In this document: positions 21,771-34,799 of the stretch, piece after piece
Numbering within the stretch: position 1 is the stretch's first letter
Layout: each line of letters starts with the position of its first letter
NCBI GenBank assembly: GCA_964017155.1
Contig: OZ024854.1
Location: 69,520,754-69,584,753, forward strand
Direction: 5' to 3'
From: Oasisia sp. SBJ-2009
Taxonomy: Eukaryota; Annelida; Polychaeta; Sabellida; Siboglinidae
Length of the DNA: 64,000 nucleotides
Translations under genes and position numbers: made by a program
The notes under the pieces: generated by a model
Told to the model about the DNA's origin: nothing
What the model saw: the letters and a program-made list of their open reading frames with translations, nothing else
The model's database searches: none

Positions 21771-23085
21771 GTTAAGGTCGCCAAATGCCTCGCTCGTCGT
21801 CTAATGATTTTATATTAGTGGTTCCTTATTACTCCCGCCCTTTACCCACCGGTCGGCACGGCACGGCACGGCACGGAACTTTGTTGAAACAAGTTTAAAC
21901 ATAAATTCTCGTTTCCCCAACTGATCCCCCGTAGACGGATCGGACTTTGTCGTTTTCCTCGATTATCCGAAAGTTGGCAAAATGACGCGCACGGCCATTA
22001 GGCTTCCTCGAGAGAGTCGTAGTTACTCCCCGTGCGCGACACACGCCCGAGAAGACCGACCGGCGCGTCGAACTTTGCCGTTTTTCTCGATTCGCAGAAC
22101 TGATCCCCCGTAGACGGATAGGACTTAGTCGTTTTCCTCGGTTTGTTTCCAACAGTTGGCAAAACGACGCGCCCGGTCGGTCATTCGTCTACATGCACAA
22201 GTGATCTCTACCGTCGTCGAGTCCGTCTTTCCCGTCTGTCTCCCTCCGCCGGCCCGGGCCGGGCCGCGCCGCGCCGCGCCGCGCCGGGCAAGGCCGCGCC
22301 GGGCAGTTACCGGCGCCCGGTCGGGCTTCGGAACGCGACCGACGGCAAGGCTTCGGCGCGCACGACTGGGCCGGGCTTCGGCATGCGACCAGCGGCCGGG
22401 CTTCGGAACGCGACCAGGTTTCGGCGCAAACTACCGGGCCAGGTTTCGGCACGCCGCTTGCTCAACTGATCCCCCGTAGACGGATCGGACTTTGTCGTCG
22501 TTTTCCTCGATTTCTCCAACTAACACCCTGTTAAGGTCGCCAAATGCCTCGTCACCTCATCTAGCTAGTGGTTTCTTATTACTCCCGCCGTTTAACCTCC
22601 GGTCGGCACGAAATTATGTTGAAAAGAATGTAGACAGACATTTACGCTTCCCCAACTGATCCCCCGTAGACGGATCGGACTTTGTCGTCGTTTTCGTCGA
22701 TTTCTCCAACTCAGGTCGCCAAATGCCTCGTCACCTCATCTAGTTAGTGTTTCCTTATTACTCCCGCCGTTTACCTGCCGGTCGGTACGGAATTCTGTTG
22801 AAAAGAATGTAGACAGACATTTACGCTTCCCCAACTGATCCCCCGTAGACGGATCGGACTTTGTCGTCGTTTTCGTCGATTTCTCCAACTATCACCCTGT
22901 TCAGGTCGCCAAATGCCTCGTCACCTCATCTAGTTAGTGTTTCCTTATTACTCCCGCCGTTTACCTGCCGGTCGGTACGGAATTCTGTTGAAAAGAATGT
23001 AGACAGACATTTACGCTTCCCCAACTGATCCCCCGTAGACGGATGGGACTTTGTCGTTTTTCTCAGTTTTTCCGACTATCACCCT
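21771..23085 (+). repeat. Unit 23: type I with three tails
   Basis: The 1315-bp unit has tails B, C (11-bp-deleted junction) and an additional C (22899-23085). It has a private CCAACAGTTGG in A3, TTTAACCTCC in B, and four GCGCC copies. Confidence 0.95.
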
Positions 23086-24030
23086 GTTAAGGTCGCCAAA
23101 TGCCTCGCTCGTCGTCTAATGATTTTATATTAGTGGTTCCTTATTACTCCCGCCGTTTACCCACCGGTCGGCACGGCACGGCACGGCACGGAACTTTGTT
23201 GAAACAGGTTTAAACAGAAATTCTCGTTTCCCCAACTGATCCCCGTAGACGGATCGGACTTTGTCGTTTTCCTCGATTATCCGAAAGTTGGCAAAATGAC
23301 GCGCACGGCCATTAGGCTTCCTCGAGAGAGTCGTAGTTACTCCCCGTGCGCGACACACGCCCGAGAAGACCGACCGGCGCGTCGAACTTTGCCGTTTTTC
23401 TCGATTCGCAGAACTGATCCCCCGTAGACGGGTAGGACTTAGTCGTTTTTCTCGATTTGTTTCCAAAAGTTGGCAAAACGACCCGCCCGGTCGGTCATTC
23501 GTCTACATGCACAAGAGATCTCTACCGTCGTTGAGTCCGTCTTTCCCGTCTGTCTCCCTCCGCCGGCCCGGGCCGGGCCGGGCCGCGCCGCGCCGCGCCG
23601 GGCAAGGCCGCGCCGGGCAGTTACCGGCGCCCGGTCGGGCTTCGGAACGCGACCGACGGCAAGGCTTCGGCGCGCACGACTGGGCCGGGCTTCGGCATGC
23701 GACCAGCGGCCGGGCTTCGGAACGCGACCAGGTTTCGGCGCAAACTACCGGGCCAGGTTTCGGCACGCCGCTTGCTCAACTGATCCCCCGTAGACGGATC
23801 GGACTTTGTCGTCGTTTTCCTCGATTTCTCCAACTATCACCCTGTTAAGGTCGCCAAATGCCTCGTCACCTCATCTAGCTAGTGGTTTCTTATTACTCCC
23901 GCCGTTTACCCTCCGGTCGGCACGGAATTCTGTTGAAAAGAAGGTAGACAGACATTTACGCTTCCCCAACTGATCCCCCGTAGACGGATGGGACTTTGTC
24001 GTTTTTCTCAGTTTTTCCGACTATCACCCT
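23086..24030 (+). repeat. Unit 24: copy of units 19/20
   Basis: The 945-bp unit lies at +4328 from unit 20 and keeps three GCGCC copies and the GAAGGTAG tail. Confidence 0.96.
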
Positions 24031-25156
24031 GTTAAGGTCGCCAAATGCCTCGCTCGTCGTCTAATTATTTGATATTAGTGGTTACTTATTACTCCCGCCT
24101 TTTACCTACCGGTCGGCACGGCACGGCACGGAACAATGTTGAAACAGGTTTAAACAGAAATTCTCGTTTCCCCAACTGATCCCCCGTAGACGGATCGGAC
24201 TTTGTCGTTTTCCTCGATTATCCGAAAGTTGGCAAAATGACGCGCACGGCCATTAGGCTTCCTCCAGAGAGTCGTAGTTACTCCCCGTGCGCGACACACG
24301 CCCGAGAAGACCGACCGGCGTGTCGAACCTTGCCGTTTTTCTCGATTCGCAGAACTGATCCCCCGTAGACGGATAGGACTTAGTCGTTTTCCTCGGTTTG
24401 TTTCCAAAAGTTGGCAAAACGACGCGCCCGGTCGGTCATTCGTCTATATGCACAAGTGATCTCTACCGTCGTCGAGTCCGTCTTTCCCGTCTCTCTCCCT
24501 CCGCCGGCCCGGGCCGGGCCGCGCCGCGCCGCGCCGGGCAGGGCCGCGCCGGGCAGTTACCGGCGCCCGGCCGGGCTTCGGAACGCGACCGGCGGCAAGG
24601 CTTCGGCGCACACGACTGGGCCGGGCTTCGGCATGCGACCAGCGGCCGGGCTTCGGAACGCGACCAGGTTTCGGCGCACACTACCGGGCAAGGTTTCGGC
24701 ACGCCGCTTGCTCAACTGATCCCCCGTAGACGGATCGGACTTTGTCGTCGTTTTCCTCGATTTCTCCAACTATCACCCTGTTAAGGTCGCCAAATGCCTC
24801 GTCACCTCATCTAGCTAGTGGTTTCTTATTACTCCCGCCGTTTACCCTCCGGTCGGCACGAAATTCTGTTGAAAAGAATGTAGACAGACATTTACGCTTC
24901 CCCAACTGATCCCCCGTAGACGGATCGGACTTTGTCGTCGTTTTCGTCGATTTCTCCAACTATCACCCTGTTCAGGTCGCCAAATGCCTCGTCACCTCAT
25001 CTAGTTAGTGTTTCCTTATTACTCCCGCCGTTTACCTGCCGGTCGGTACGGAATTCTGTTGAAAAGAATGTAGACAGACATTTACGCTTCCCCAACTGAT
25101 CCCCCGTAGACGGATGGGACTTTGTCGTTTTTCTCAGTTTTTCCGACTATCACCCT
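24031..25156 (+). repeat. Unit 25: copy of unit 21
   Basis: The 1126-bp type II unit keeps GTCTATATGCAC and GGGCAAGGTTTCGG. Confidence 0.96.
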
Positions 25157-26098
25157 GTTAAGGTCGCCAAATGCCTCGCTCGTCGTCTAATGATTTTATA
25201 TTAGTGGTTCCTTATTACTCCCGCCGTTTACCCACCGGTCGGCACGGCACGGCACGGCACGGAACTTTGTTGAAACAGGTTTAAACAGAAATTCTCGTTT
25301 CCCCAACTGATCCCCCGTAGACGGATCGGACTTTGTCGTTTTCCTCGATTATTCGAAAGTTGGCAAAAATGACGCGCACGGCCATTAGGCTTCCTCGAGA
25401 GAGTCGTAGTTACTCCCCGTGCGCGACACACGCCCGAGAAGACCGACCGGCGCGTCGAACTTTGCCGTTTTTCTCGATTCGCAGAACTGATCCCCCGTAG
25501 ACGGATAGGACTTAGTCGTTTTCCTCGGTTTGTTTCCAAAAGTTGGCAAAACGACGCGCCCGGTCGGTCATTCGTCTACATGCACAAGTGATCTCTACCG
25601 TCGTCGAGTCCGTCTTTCCCGTCTCTCTCCCTCCGCCGGCGCGGGCCGGGCCGGGCCGGGCCGCGCCGGGCCGGGCCACGCCGGGCAGTTACCTGCGCCC
25701 GGTCGGGCTTCGGAACGCGACCGGCGGTGAGGCTTCGGCGCACACGACCGGGCCGGGCTTCGGCATGCGACCAGCGGCCGGGCTTCGGAACGCGACCAGG
25801 TTTCGGCGCACACTACCGGGCCAGGTTTCGGCACGCCGCTTGCTCAACTGATCCCCCGTAGACGGATCGGACTTTGTCGTCGTTTTCCTCGATTTCTCCA
25901 ACTATCACCCTGTTAAGGTCGCCAAATGCCTCGTCACCTCATCTAGTTAGTGTTTCCTTATTACTCCCGCCGTTTACCTGCCGGTCGGTACGGAATTTTG
26001 TTGAAAAGAATGTAGACAGACATTTACGCTTCCCCAACTGATCCCCCGTAGACGGGTAGGACTTTGTCGTTTTTCTCAGTTTTTCCGACTATCACCCT
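25157..26098 (+). repeat. Unit 26: copy of unit 22
   Basis: The 942-bp type II unit has the same scrambled pentamer region and CAAAAATGACG. Confidence 0.96.
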
Positions 26099-27413
26099 GT
26101 TAAGGTCGCCAAATGCCTCGCTCGTCGTCTAATGATTTTATATTAGTGGTTCCTTATTACTCCCGCCCTTTACCCACCGGTCGGCACGGCACGGCACGGC
26201 ACGGAACTTTGTTGAAACAAGTTTAAACATAAATTCTCGTTTCCCCAACTGATCCCCCGTAGACGGATCGGACTTTGTCGTTTTCCTCGATTATCCGAAA
26301 GTTGGCAAAATGACGCGCACGGCCATTAGGCTTCCTCGAGAGAGTCGTAGTTACTCCCCGTGCGCGACACACGCCCGAGAAGACCGACCGGCGCGTCGAA
26401 CTTTGCCGTTTTTCTCGATTCGCAGAACTGATCCCCCGTAGACGGATAGGACTTAGTCGTTTTCCTCGGTTTGTTTCCAACAGTTGGCAAAACGACGCGC
26501 CCGGTCGGTCATTCGTCTACATGCACAAGTGATCTCTACCGTCGTCGAGTCCGTCTTTCCCGTCTGTCTCCCTCCGCCGGCCCGGGCCGGGCCGCGCCGC
26601 GCCGCGCCGCGCCGGGCAAGGCCGCGCCGGGCAGTTACCGGCGCCCGGTCGGGCTTCGGAACGCGACCGACGGCAAGGCTTCGGCGCGCACGACTGGGCC
26701 GGGCTTCGGCATGCGACCAGCGGCCGGGCTTCGGAACGCGACCAGGTTTCGGCGCAAACTACCGGGCCAGGTTTCGGCACGCCGCTTGCTCAACTGATCC
26801 CCCGTAGACGGATCGGACTTTGTCGTCGTTTTCCTCGATTTCTCCAACTAACACCCTGTTAAGGTCGCCAAATGCCTCGTCACCTCATCTAGCTAGTGGT
26901 TTCTTATTACTCCCGCCGTTTAACCTCCGGTCGGCACGAAATTATGTTGAAAAGAATGTAGACAGACATTTACGCTTCCCCAACTGATCCCCCGTAGACG
27001 GATCGGACTTTGTCGTCGTTTTCGTCGATTTCTCCAACTCAGGTCGCCAAATGCCTCGTCACCTCATCTAGTTAGTGTTTCCTTATTACTCCCGCCGTTT
27101 ACCTGCCGGTCGGTACGGAATTCTGTTGAAAAGAATGTAGACAGACATTTACGCTTCCCCAACTGATCCCCCGTAGACGGATCGGACTTTGTCGTCGTTT
27201 TCGTCGATTTCTCCAACTATCACCCTGTTCAGGTCGCCAAATGCCTCGTCACCTCATCTAGTTAGTGTTTCCTTATTACTCCCGCCGTTTACCTGCCGGT
27301 CGGTACGGAATTCTGTTGAAAAGAATGTAGACAGACATTTACGCTTCCCCAACTGATCCCCCGTAGACGGATGGGACTTTGTCGTTTTTCTCAGTTTTTC
27401 CGACTATCACCCT
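26099..27413 (+). repeat. Unit 27: copy of unit 23
   Basis: The 1315-bp three-tailed unit keeps CCAACAGTTGG and TTTAACCTCC. Confidence 0.96.
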
Positions 27414-28174
27414 GTTAAGGTCGCCAAATGCCTCGCTCGTCGTCTAATGATTTTATATTAGTGGTTCCTTATTACTCCCGCCGTTTACCCACCGGTCGGC
27501 ACGGCACGGCACGGCACGGAACTTTGTTGAAACAGGTTTAAACAGAAATTCTCGTTTCCCCAACTGATCCCCCGTAGACGGATCGGACTTAGTCGTTTTC
27601 CTCGGTTTGTTTCCAAAAGTTGGCAAAACGACGCGCCCGGTCGGTCATTCGTCTACATGCACAAGTGATCTCTACCGTCGTCGAGTCCGTCTTTCCCGTC
27701 TCTCTCCCTCCGCCGGCGCGGGCCGGGCCGGGCCGGGCCGCGCCGGGCCGGGCCACGCCGGGCAGTTACCTGCGCCCGGTCGGGCTTCGGAACGCGACCG
27801 GCGGTGAGGCTTCGGCGCACACGACCGGGCCGGGCTTCGGCATGCGACCAGCGGCCGGGCTTCGGAACGCGACCAGGTTTCGGCGCACACTACCGGGCCA
27901 GGTTTCGGCACGCCGCTTGCTCAACTGATCCCCCGTAGACGGATCGGACTTTGTCGTCGTTTCCTCGATTTCTCCAACTATCACCCTGTTAAGGTCGCCA
28001 AATGCCTCGTCACCTCATCTAGTTAGTGTTTCCTTATTACTCCCGCCGTTTACCTGCCGGTCGGTACGGAATTTTGTTGAAAAGAATGTAGACAGACATT
28101 TACGCTTCCCCAACTGATCCCCCGTAGACGGGTAGGAATTTGTCGTTTTTCTCAGTTTTTCCGACTATCACCCT
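27414..28174 (+). repeat. Unit 28: type II lacking A2
   Basis: The 761-bp unit resembles unit 26, but box 1 runs directly into the box 2 continuation (GGACTTAGTCG at about 27587), deleting about 180 bp, namely A2 with its inverted 28S copy. One T is also missing at about 27960 (GTCGTCGTTTCCTCG), and the C box reads GGAATTTGTCG. Confidence 0.94.
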
Positions 28175-29310
28175 GTTAAGGTCGCCAAATGCCTCGCTCG
28201 TCGTCTAATGATTTTATATTAGTGGTTCCTTATTACTCCCGCCCTTTACCCACCGGTCGGCACGGCACGGCACGGCACGGAACTTTGTTGAAACAAGTTT
28301 AAACATAAATTCTCGTTTCCCCAACTGATCCCCCGTAGACGGATCGGACTTTGTCGTTTTCCTCGATTATCCGAAAGTTGGCAAAATGACGCGCACGGCC
28401 ATTAGGCTTCCTCGAGAGAGTCGTAGTTACTCCCCGTGCGCGACACACGCCCGAGAAGACCGACCGGCGCGTCGAACTTTGCCGTTTTTCTCGATTCGCA
28501 GAACTGATCCCCCGTAGACGGATAGGACTTAGTCGTTTTCCTCGGTTTGTTTCCAAAAGTTGGCAAAACGACGCGCCCGGTCGGTCATTCGTCTACATGC
28601 ACAAGTGATCTCTACCGTCGTCGAGTCCGTCTTTCCCGTCTGTCTCCCTCCGCCGGCCCGGGCCGGGCCGCGCCGCGCCGCGCCGCGCCGGGCAAGGCCG
28701 CGCCGGGCAGTTACCGGCGCCCGGTCGGGCTTCGGAACGCGACCGACGGCAAGGCTTCGGCGCGCACGACTGGGCCGGGCTTCGGCATGCGACCAGCGGC
28801 CGGGCTTCGGAACGCGACCAGGTTTCGGCGCAAACTACCGGGCCAGGTTTCGGCACGCCGCTTGCTCAACTGATCCCCCGTAGACGGATCGGACTTTGTC
28901 GTCGTTTTCCTCGATTTCTCCAACTAACACCCTGTTAAGGTCGCCAAATGCCTCGTCACCTCATCTAGCTAGTGGTTTCTTATTACTCCCGCCGTTTACC
29001 CTCCGGTCGGCACGAAATTCTGTTGAAAAGAATGTAGACAGACATTTACGCTTCCCCAACTGATCCCCCGTAGACGGATCGGACTTTGTCGTCGTTTTCG
29101 TCGATTTCTCCAACTATCACCCTGTTCAGGTCGCCAAATGCCTCGTCACCTCATCTAGTTAGTGTTTCCTTATTACTCCCGCCGTTTACCTGCCGGTCGG
29201 TACGGAATTCTGTTGAAAAGAATGTAGACAGACATTTACGCTTCCCCAACTGATCCCCCGTAGACGGATGGGACTTTGTCGTTTTTCTCAGTTTTTCCGA
29301 ATATCACCCT
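28175..29310 (+). repeat. Unit 29: full, type I, haplotype G
   Basis: The 1136-bp unit has the unit 1/12 type head, the common CCAAAAGTTGG, four GCGCC copies, and B and C tails with an intact junction. Confidence 0.95.
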
Positions 29311-30446
29311 GTTAAGGTCGCCAAATGCCTCGCTCGTCGTCTAATGATTTTATATTAGTGGTTCCTTATTACTCCCGCCGTTTACCCACCGGTCGGCACG
29401 GCACGGCACGGAACTTTGTTGAAACAGGTTTAAACAGAAATTCTCGTTTCCCCAACTGATCCCCGGTAGACGGATCGGACTTTGTCGTTTTCCTCGATTA
29501 TCCGAAAGTTAGCAAAATGACGCGCACGGCCATTAGGCTTCCTCAAGAGAGTCGTAGTTACTCCCCGTGCGCGACACACGCCCGAGAAGACCGACCGGCG
29601 CGTCGAACTTTGCCGTTTTTCTCGATTCGCAGAACTGATCCCCCGTAGACGGGTAGGACTTAGTCGTTTTTCTCGATTTGTTTCCAAAAGTTGGCAAAAC
29701 GACCCGCCCGGTCGGTCATTCGTCTACATGCACAAGTGATCTCTACCGTCGTTGAGTCCGTCTTTCCCGTCTGTCTCCCTCCGCCGGCCCGGGCCGGGCC
29801 GGGCCGCGCCGCGCCGCGCCGCGCCGGGCAAAGCCGCGCCGGGCAGTTACCGGCGCCCGGTCGGGCTTCGGAACGCGACCGACGGCAAGGCTTCGGCGCG
29901 CACGACTGGGCCGGGCTTCGGCATGCGACCAGCGGCCGGGCTTCGGAACGCGACCAGGTTTCGGCGCAAACTACCGGGCCAGGTTTCGGCACGCCGCTTG
30001 CTCAACTGATCCCCCGTAAACGGATCGGACTTTGTCGTCGTTTTCCTCGATTTCTCCAACTAACACCCTGTTAAGGTCGCCAAATGCCTCGTCACCTCAT
30101 CTAGCTAGTGGTTTCTTATTACTCCCGCCGTTTACCCTCCGGTCGGCACGAAATTCTGTTGAAAAGAATGTAGACAGACATTTACGCTTCCCCAACTGAT
30201 CCCCCGTAGACGGATCGGACTTTGTCGTCGTTTTCGTCGATTTCTCCAACTATCACCCTGTTCAGGTCGCCAAATGCCTCGTCACCTCATCTAGTTAGTA
30301 TTTCCTTATTACTCCCGCCGTTTACCTGCCGGTCGGTACGGAATTATGTTGAAAAGAATGTAGACAGACATTTACGCTTCCCCAACTGATCCCTCGTAGA
30401 CGGATGGGACTTTGTCGTTTTTCTCAGTTTTTCCGACTATCACCCT
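29311..30446 (+). repeat. Unit 30: copy of units 15/18
   Basis: The 1136-bp unit has CGTAAACGG in box 3 and CCCTCGTAG in the C box. It lacks the private changes of both units 15 and 18, so it may be closest to their common form. Confidence 0.95.
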
Positions 30447-31396
30447 GTTAAGGTCGCCAAATGCCTCGCTCGTCGTCTAATGATTTTATATTAGTGGTTC
30501 CTTATTACTCCCGCCGTTTACCCACCGGTCGGCACGGCACGGCACGGCACGGAACTTTGTTGAAACAGGTTTAAACAGAAATTCTCGTTTCCCCAACTGA
30601 TCCCCGTAGACGGATCGGACTTTGTCGTTTTCCTCGATTATCCGAAAGTTGGCAAAATGACGCGCACGGCCATTAGGCTTCCTCGAGAGAGTCGTAGTTA
30701 CTCCCCGTGCGCGACACACGCCCGAGAAGACCGACCGGCGCGTCGAACTTTGCCGTTTTTCTCGATTCGCAGAACTGATCCCCCGTAGACGGGTAGGACT
30801 TAGTCGTTTTTCTCGATTTGTTTCCAAAAGTTGGCAAAACGACCCGCCCGGTCGGTCATTCGTCTACATGCACAAGAGATCTCTACCGTCGTTGAGTCCG
30901 TCTTTCCCGTCTGTCTCCCTCCGCCGGCCCGGGCCGGGCCGGGCCGCGCCGCGCCGCGCCGCGCCGGGCAAGGCCGCGCCGGGCAGTTACCGGCGCCCGG
31001 TCGGGCTTCGGAACGCGACCGACGGCAAGGCTTCGGCGCGCACGACTGGGCCGGGCTTCGGCATGCGACCAGCGGCCGGGCTTCGGAACGCGACCAGGTT
31101 TCGGCGCAAACTACCGGGCCAGGTTTCGGCACGCCGCTTGCTCAACTGATCCCCCGTAGACGGATCGGACTTTGTCGTCGTTTTCCTCGATTTCTCCAAC
31201 TATCACCCTGTTAAGGTCGCCAAATGCCTCGTCACCTCATCTAGCTAGTGGTTTCTTATTACTCCCGCCGTTTACCCTCCGGTCGGCACGGAATTCTGTT
31301 GAAAAGAAGGTAGACAGACATTTACGCTTCCCCAACTGATCCCCCGTAGACGGATGGGACTTTGTCGTTTTTCTCAGTTTTTCCGACTATCACCCT
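30447..31396 (+). repeat. Unit 31: relative of unit 19 with one more pentamer
   Basis: The 950-bp unit matches unit 19 but has four instead of three GCGCC copies, accounting for the 5-bp length difference. Confidence 0.95.
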
Positions 31397-32522
31397 GTTA
31401 AGGTCGCCAAATGCCTCGCTCGTCGTCTAATTATTTGATATTAGTGGTTACTTATTACTCCCGCCTTTTACCTACCGGTCGGCACGGCACGGCACGGAAC
31501 AATGTTGAAACAGGTTTAAACAGAAATTCTCGTTTCCCCAACTGATCCCCCGTAGACGGATCGGACTTTGTCGTTTTCCTCGATTATCCGAAAGTTGGCA
31601 AAATGACGCGCACGGCCATTAGGCTTCCTCCAGAGAGTCGTAGTTACTCCCCGTGCGCGACACACGCCCGAGAAGACCGACCGGCGTGTCGAACCTTGCC
31701 GTTTTTCTCGATTCGCAGAACTGATCCCCCGTAGACGGATAGGACTTAGTCGTTTTCCTCGGTTTGTTTCCAAAAGTTGGCAAAACGACGCGCCCGGTCG
31801 GTCATTCGTCTATATGCACAAGTGATCTCTACCGTCGTCGAGTCCGTCTTTCCCGTCTCTCTCCCTCCGCCGGCCCGGGCCGGGCCGCGCCGCGCCGCGC
31901 CGGGCAGGGCCGCGCCGGGCAGTTACCGGCGCCCGGCCGGGCTTCGGAACGCGACCGGCGGCAAGGCTTCGGCGCACACGACTGGGCCGGGCTTCGGCAT
32001 GCGACCAGCGGCCGGGCTTCGGAACGCGACCAGGTTTCGGCGCACACTACCGGGCAAGGTTTCGGCACGCCGCTTGCTCAACTGATCCCCCGTAGACGGA
32101 TCGGACTTTGTCGTCGTTTTCCTCGATTTCTCCAACTATCACCCTGTTAAGGTCGCCAAATGCCTCGTCACCTCATCTAGCTAGTGGTTTCTTATTACTC
32201 CCGCCGTTTACCCTCCGGTCGGCACGGAATTATGTTGAAAAGAATGTAGACAAACATTTACGCTTCCCCAACTGATCCCCCGTAGACGGATCGGACTTTG
32301 TCGTCGTTTTCCTCGATTTCTCCAACTATCACCCTGTTAAGGTCGCCAAATGCCTCGTCACCTCATCTAGTTAGTGTTTCCTTATTACTCCCGCCGTTTA
32401 CCTGCCGGTCGGTACGGAATTCTGTTGAAAAAAATGTAGACAGACATTTACGCTTCCCCAACTGATCCCCCGTAGACGGATGGGACTTTGTCGTTTTTCT
32501 CAGTTTTTCCGACTATCACCCT
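31397..32522 (+). repeat. Unit 32: type II, relative of units 21/25
   Basis: The 1126-bp head equals unit 21. The tails differ: the B tail has GGAATTATG and GTAGACAAACATTT, and the C tail starts GTTAAGG and has GAAAAAAATG. Confidence 0.94.
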
Positions 32523-33658
32523 GTTAAGGTCGCCAAATGCCTCGCTCGTCGTCTAATGATTTTATATTAGTGGTTCCTTATTACTCCCGCCGTTTACCCA
32601 CCGGTCGGCACGGCACGGCACGGAACTTTGTTGAAACAGGTTTAAACAGAAATTCTCGTTTCCCCAACTGATCCCCGGTTGACGGATCGGACTATGTCGT
32701 TTTCCTCGATTATCCGAAAGTTAGCAAAATGACGCGCACGGCCATTAGGCTTCCTCGAGAGAGTCGTAGTTACTCCCCGTGCGCGACACACGCCCGAGAA
32801 GACCGACCGGCGTGTCGAACCTTGCCGTTTTTCTCGATTCGCAGAACTGATCCCCCGTAGACGGATAGGACTTAGTCGTTTTCCTCGGTTTGTTTCCAAA
32901 AGTTGGCAAAACGAGGCGCCCGTTCGGTCATTCGTCTACATGCACAAGTGATCTCTACCGTCGTCGAGTCCGTCTTTCCCGTCTGTCTCCCTCCGCCGGC
33001 CCGGGCCGGGCCGCGCCGCGCCGCGCCGCGCCGCGCCGGGCAAGGCCGCGCCGGGCAGTTACCGGCGCCCGGTCGGGCTTCGGAACGCGACCGACGGCAA
33101 GGCTTCGGCGCGCACGACTGGGCCGGGCTTCGGCATGCGACCAGCGGCCGGGCTTCGGAACGCGACCAGGTTTCGGCGCAAACTACCGGGCCAGGTTTCG
33201 GCACGCCGCTTGCTCAACTGATCTCCCGTAGACGGATCGGACTTTGCCGTCGTTTTCCTCGATTTCTCCAACTAACACCCTGTTAAGGTCGCCAAATGCC
33301 TCGTCACCTCATCTAGCTAGTGGTTTCTTATTACTCCCGCCGTTTACCCTCCGGTCGGCACGAAATTCTGTTGAAAAGAATGTAGACAGACATTTACGCT
33401 TCCCCAACTGATCCCCCGTAGACGGATCGGACTTTGTCGTCGTTTTCGTCGATTTCTCCAACTATCACCCTGTTCAGGTCGCCAAATGCCTCGTCACCTC
33501 ATCTAGTTAGTGTTTCCTTATTACTCCCGCCGTTTACCTGCCGGTCGGTACGGAATTCTGTTGAAAAGAATGTAGACAGACATTTACGCTTCCCCAACTG
33601 ATCCCCCGTAGACGGATGGGACTTTGTCGTTTTTCTCAGTTTTTCCGACTATCACCCT
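32523..33658 (+). repeat. Unit 33: full, type I with many private changes
   Basis: The 1136-bp unit has five GCGCC copies. It has private CCCCGGTTGACGG, GGACTATGTCG, ACGAGGCGCCCGTTCGG and GATCTCCCGTAG, and type II-like CGTGTCGAACCTTGCC in A2. No near-identical partner lies in the window, so it looks like a less recently homogenised copy. Confidence 0.94.
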
Positions 33659-34799
33659 GTTAAGGTCGCCAAATGCCTCGCTCGTCGTCTAATGATTTTA
33701 TATTAGTGGTTCCTTATTACTCCCGCCGTTTACCCACCGGTCGGCACGGCACGGCACGGCACGGAACTTTGTTGAAACAGGTTTAAACAGAAATTCTCGT
33801 TTCCCCAACTGATCCCCCGTAGACGGATCGGACTTTGTCGTTTTCCTCGATTATCCGAAAGTTGGCAAAAATGACGCGCACGGCCATTAGGCTTCCTCGA
33901 GAGAGTCGTAGTTACTCCCCGTGCGCGACACACGCCCGAGAAGACCGACCGGCGCGTCGAACTTTGCCGTTTTTCTCGATTCGCAGAACTGATCCCCCGT
34001 AGACGGGTAGGACTTAGTCGTTTTTCTCGATTTGTTTCCAAAAGTTGGCAAAACGACCCGCCCGGTCGGTCATTCGTCTACATGCACAAGTGATCTCTAC
34101 CGTCGTTGAGTCCGTCTTTCCCGTCTGTCTCCCTCCGCCGGCCCGGGCCGGGCCGGGCCGCGCCGCGCCGCGCCGCGCCGGGCAAGGCCGCCCCGGGCAG
34201 TTACCGGCGCCCGGTCGGGCTTCGGAACGCGACCGACGGCAAGGCTTCGGCGCGCACGACTGGGCCGGGCTTCGGCATGCGACCAGCGGCCGGGCTTCGG
34301 AACGCGACCAGGTTTCGGCGCAAACTACCGGGCCAGGTTTCGGCACGCCGCTTGCTCAACTGATCCCCCGTAGACGGATCGGACTTTGTCGTCGTTTTCC
34401 TCGATTTCTCCAACTAACACCCTGTTAAGGTCGCCAAATGCCTCGTCACCTCATCTAGCTAGTGGTTTCTTATTACTCCCGCCGTTTACCCTCCGGTCGG
34501 CACGAAATTCTGTTGAAAAGAATGTAGACAGACATTTACGCTTCCCAACTGATCCCCCGTAGACGGATCGGACTTTGTCGTCGTTTTCCTCGATTTCTCC
34601 AACTATCACCCTGTTCAGGTCGCCAAATGCCTCGTCACCTCATCTAGTTAGTGTTTCCTTATTACTCCCGCCGTTTACCTGCCGGTCGGTACGGAATTCT
34701 GTTGAAAAGAATGTAGACAGACATTTACGCTTCCCCAACTGATCCCCCGTAGACGGATGGGACTTTGTCGTTTTTCTCAGTTTTTCCGAATATCACCCT
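33659..34799 (+). repeat. Unit 34: mosaic, type I, haplotype G
   Basis: The 1141-bp unit has a head and A2 like unit 22 (GCAAAAATGACG). From A3 it is like units 3 and 8 (four GCGCC copies, GGCCGCCCCGGG, B tail with a missing C). This looks like a recombinant joined within A2. Confidence 0.93.

Larger units (their letters stand above)
18758..23085 (+). repeat. 4328-bp higher-order repeat, copy 1 (units 20-23)
   Basis: Units 20 to 23 recur in the same order 4328 bp later as units 24 to 27, with private variants preserved (CCAACAGTTGG, TTTAACCTCC, CAAAAATGACG). Confidence 0.93.
23086..27413 (+). repeat. 4328-bp higher-order repeat, copy 2 (units 24-27)
   Basis: This is a tandem copy of 18758-23085. 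All module boundaries I located are shifted by exactly 4328 bp, so no net insertion or deletion separates the two copies. Confidence 0.93.
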
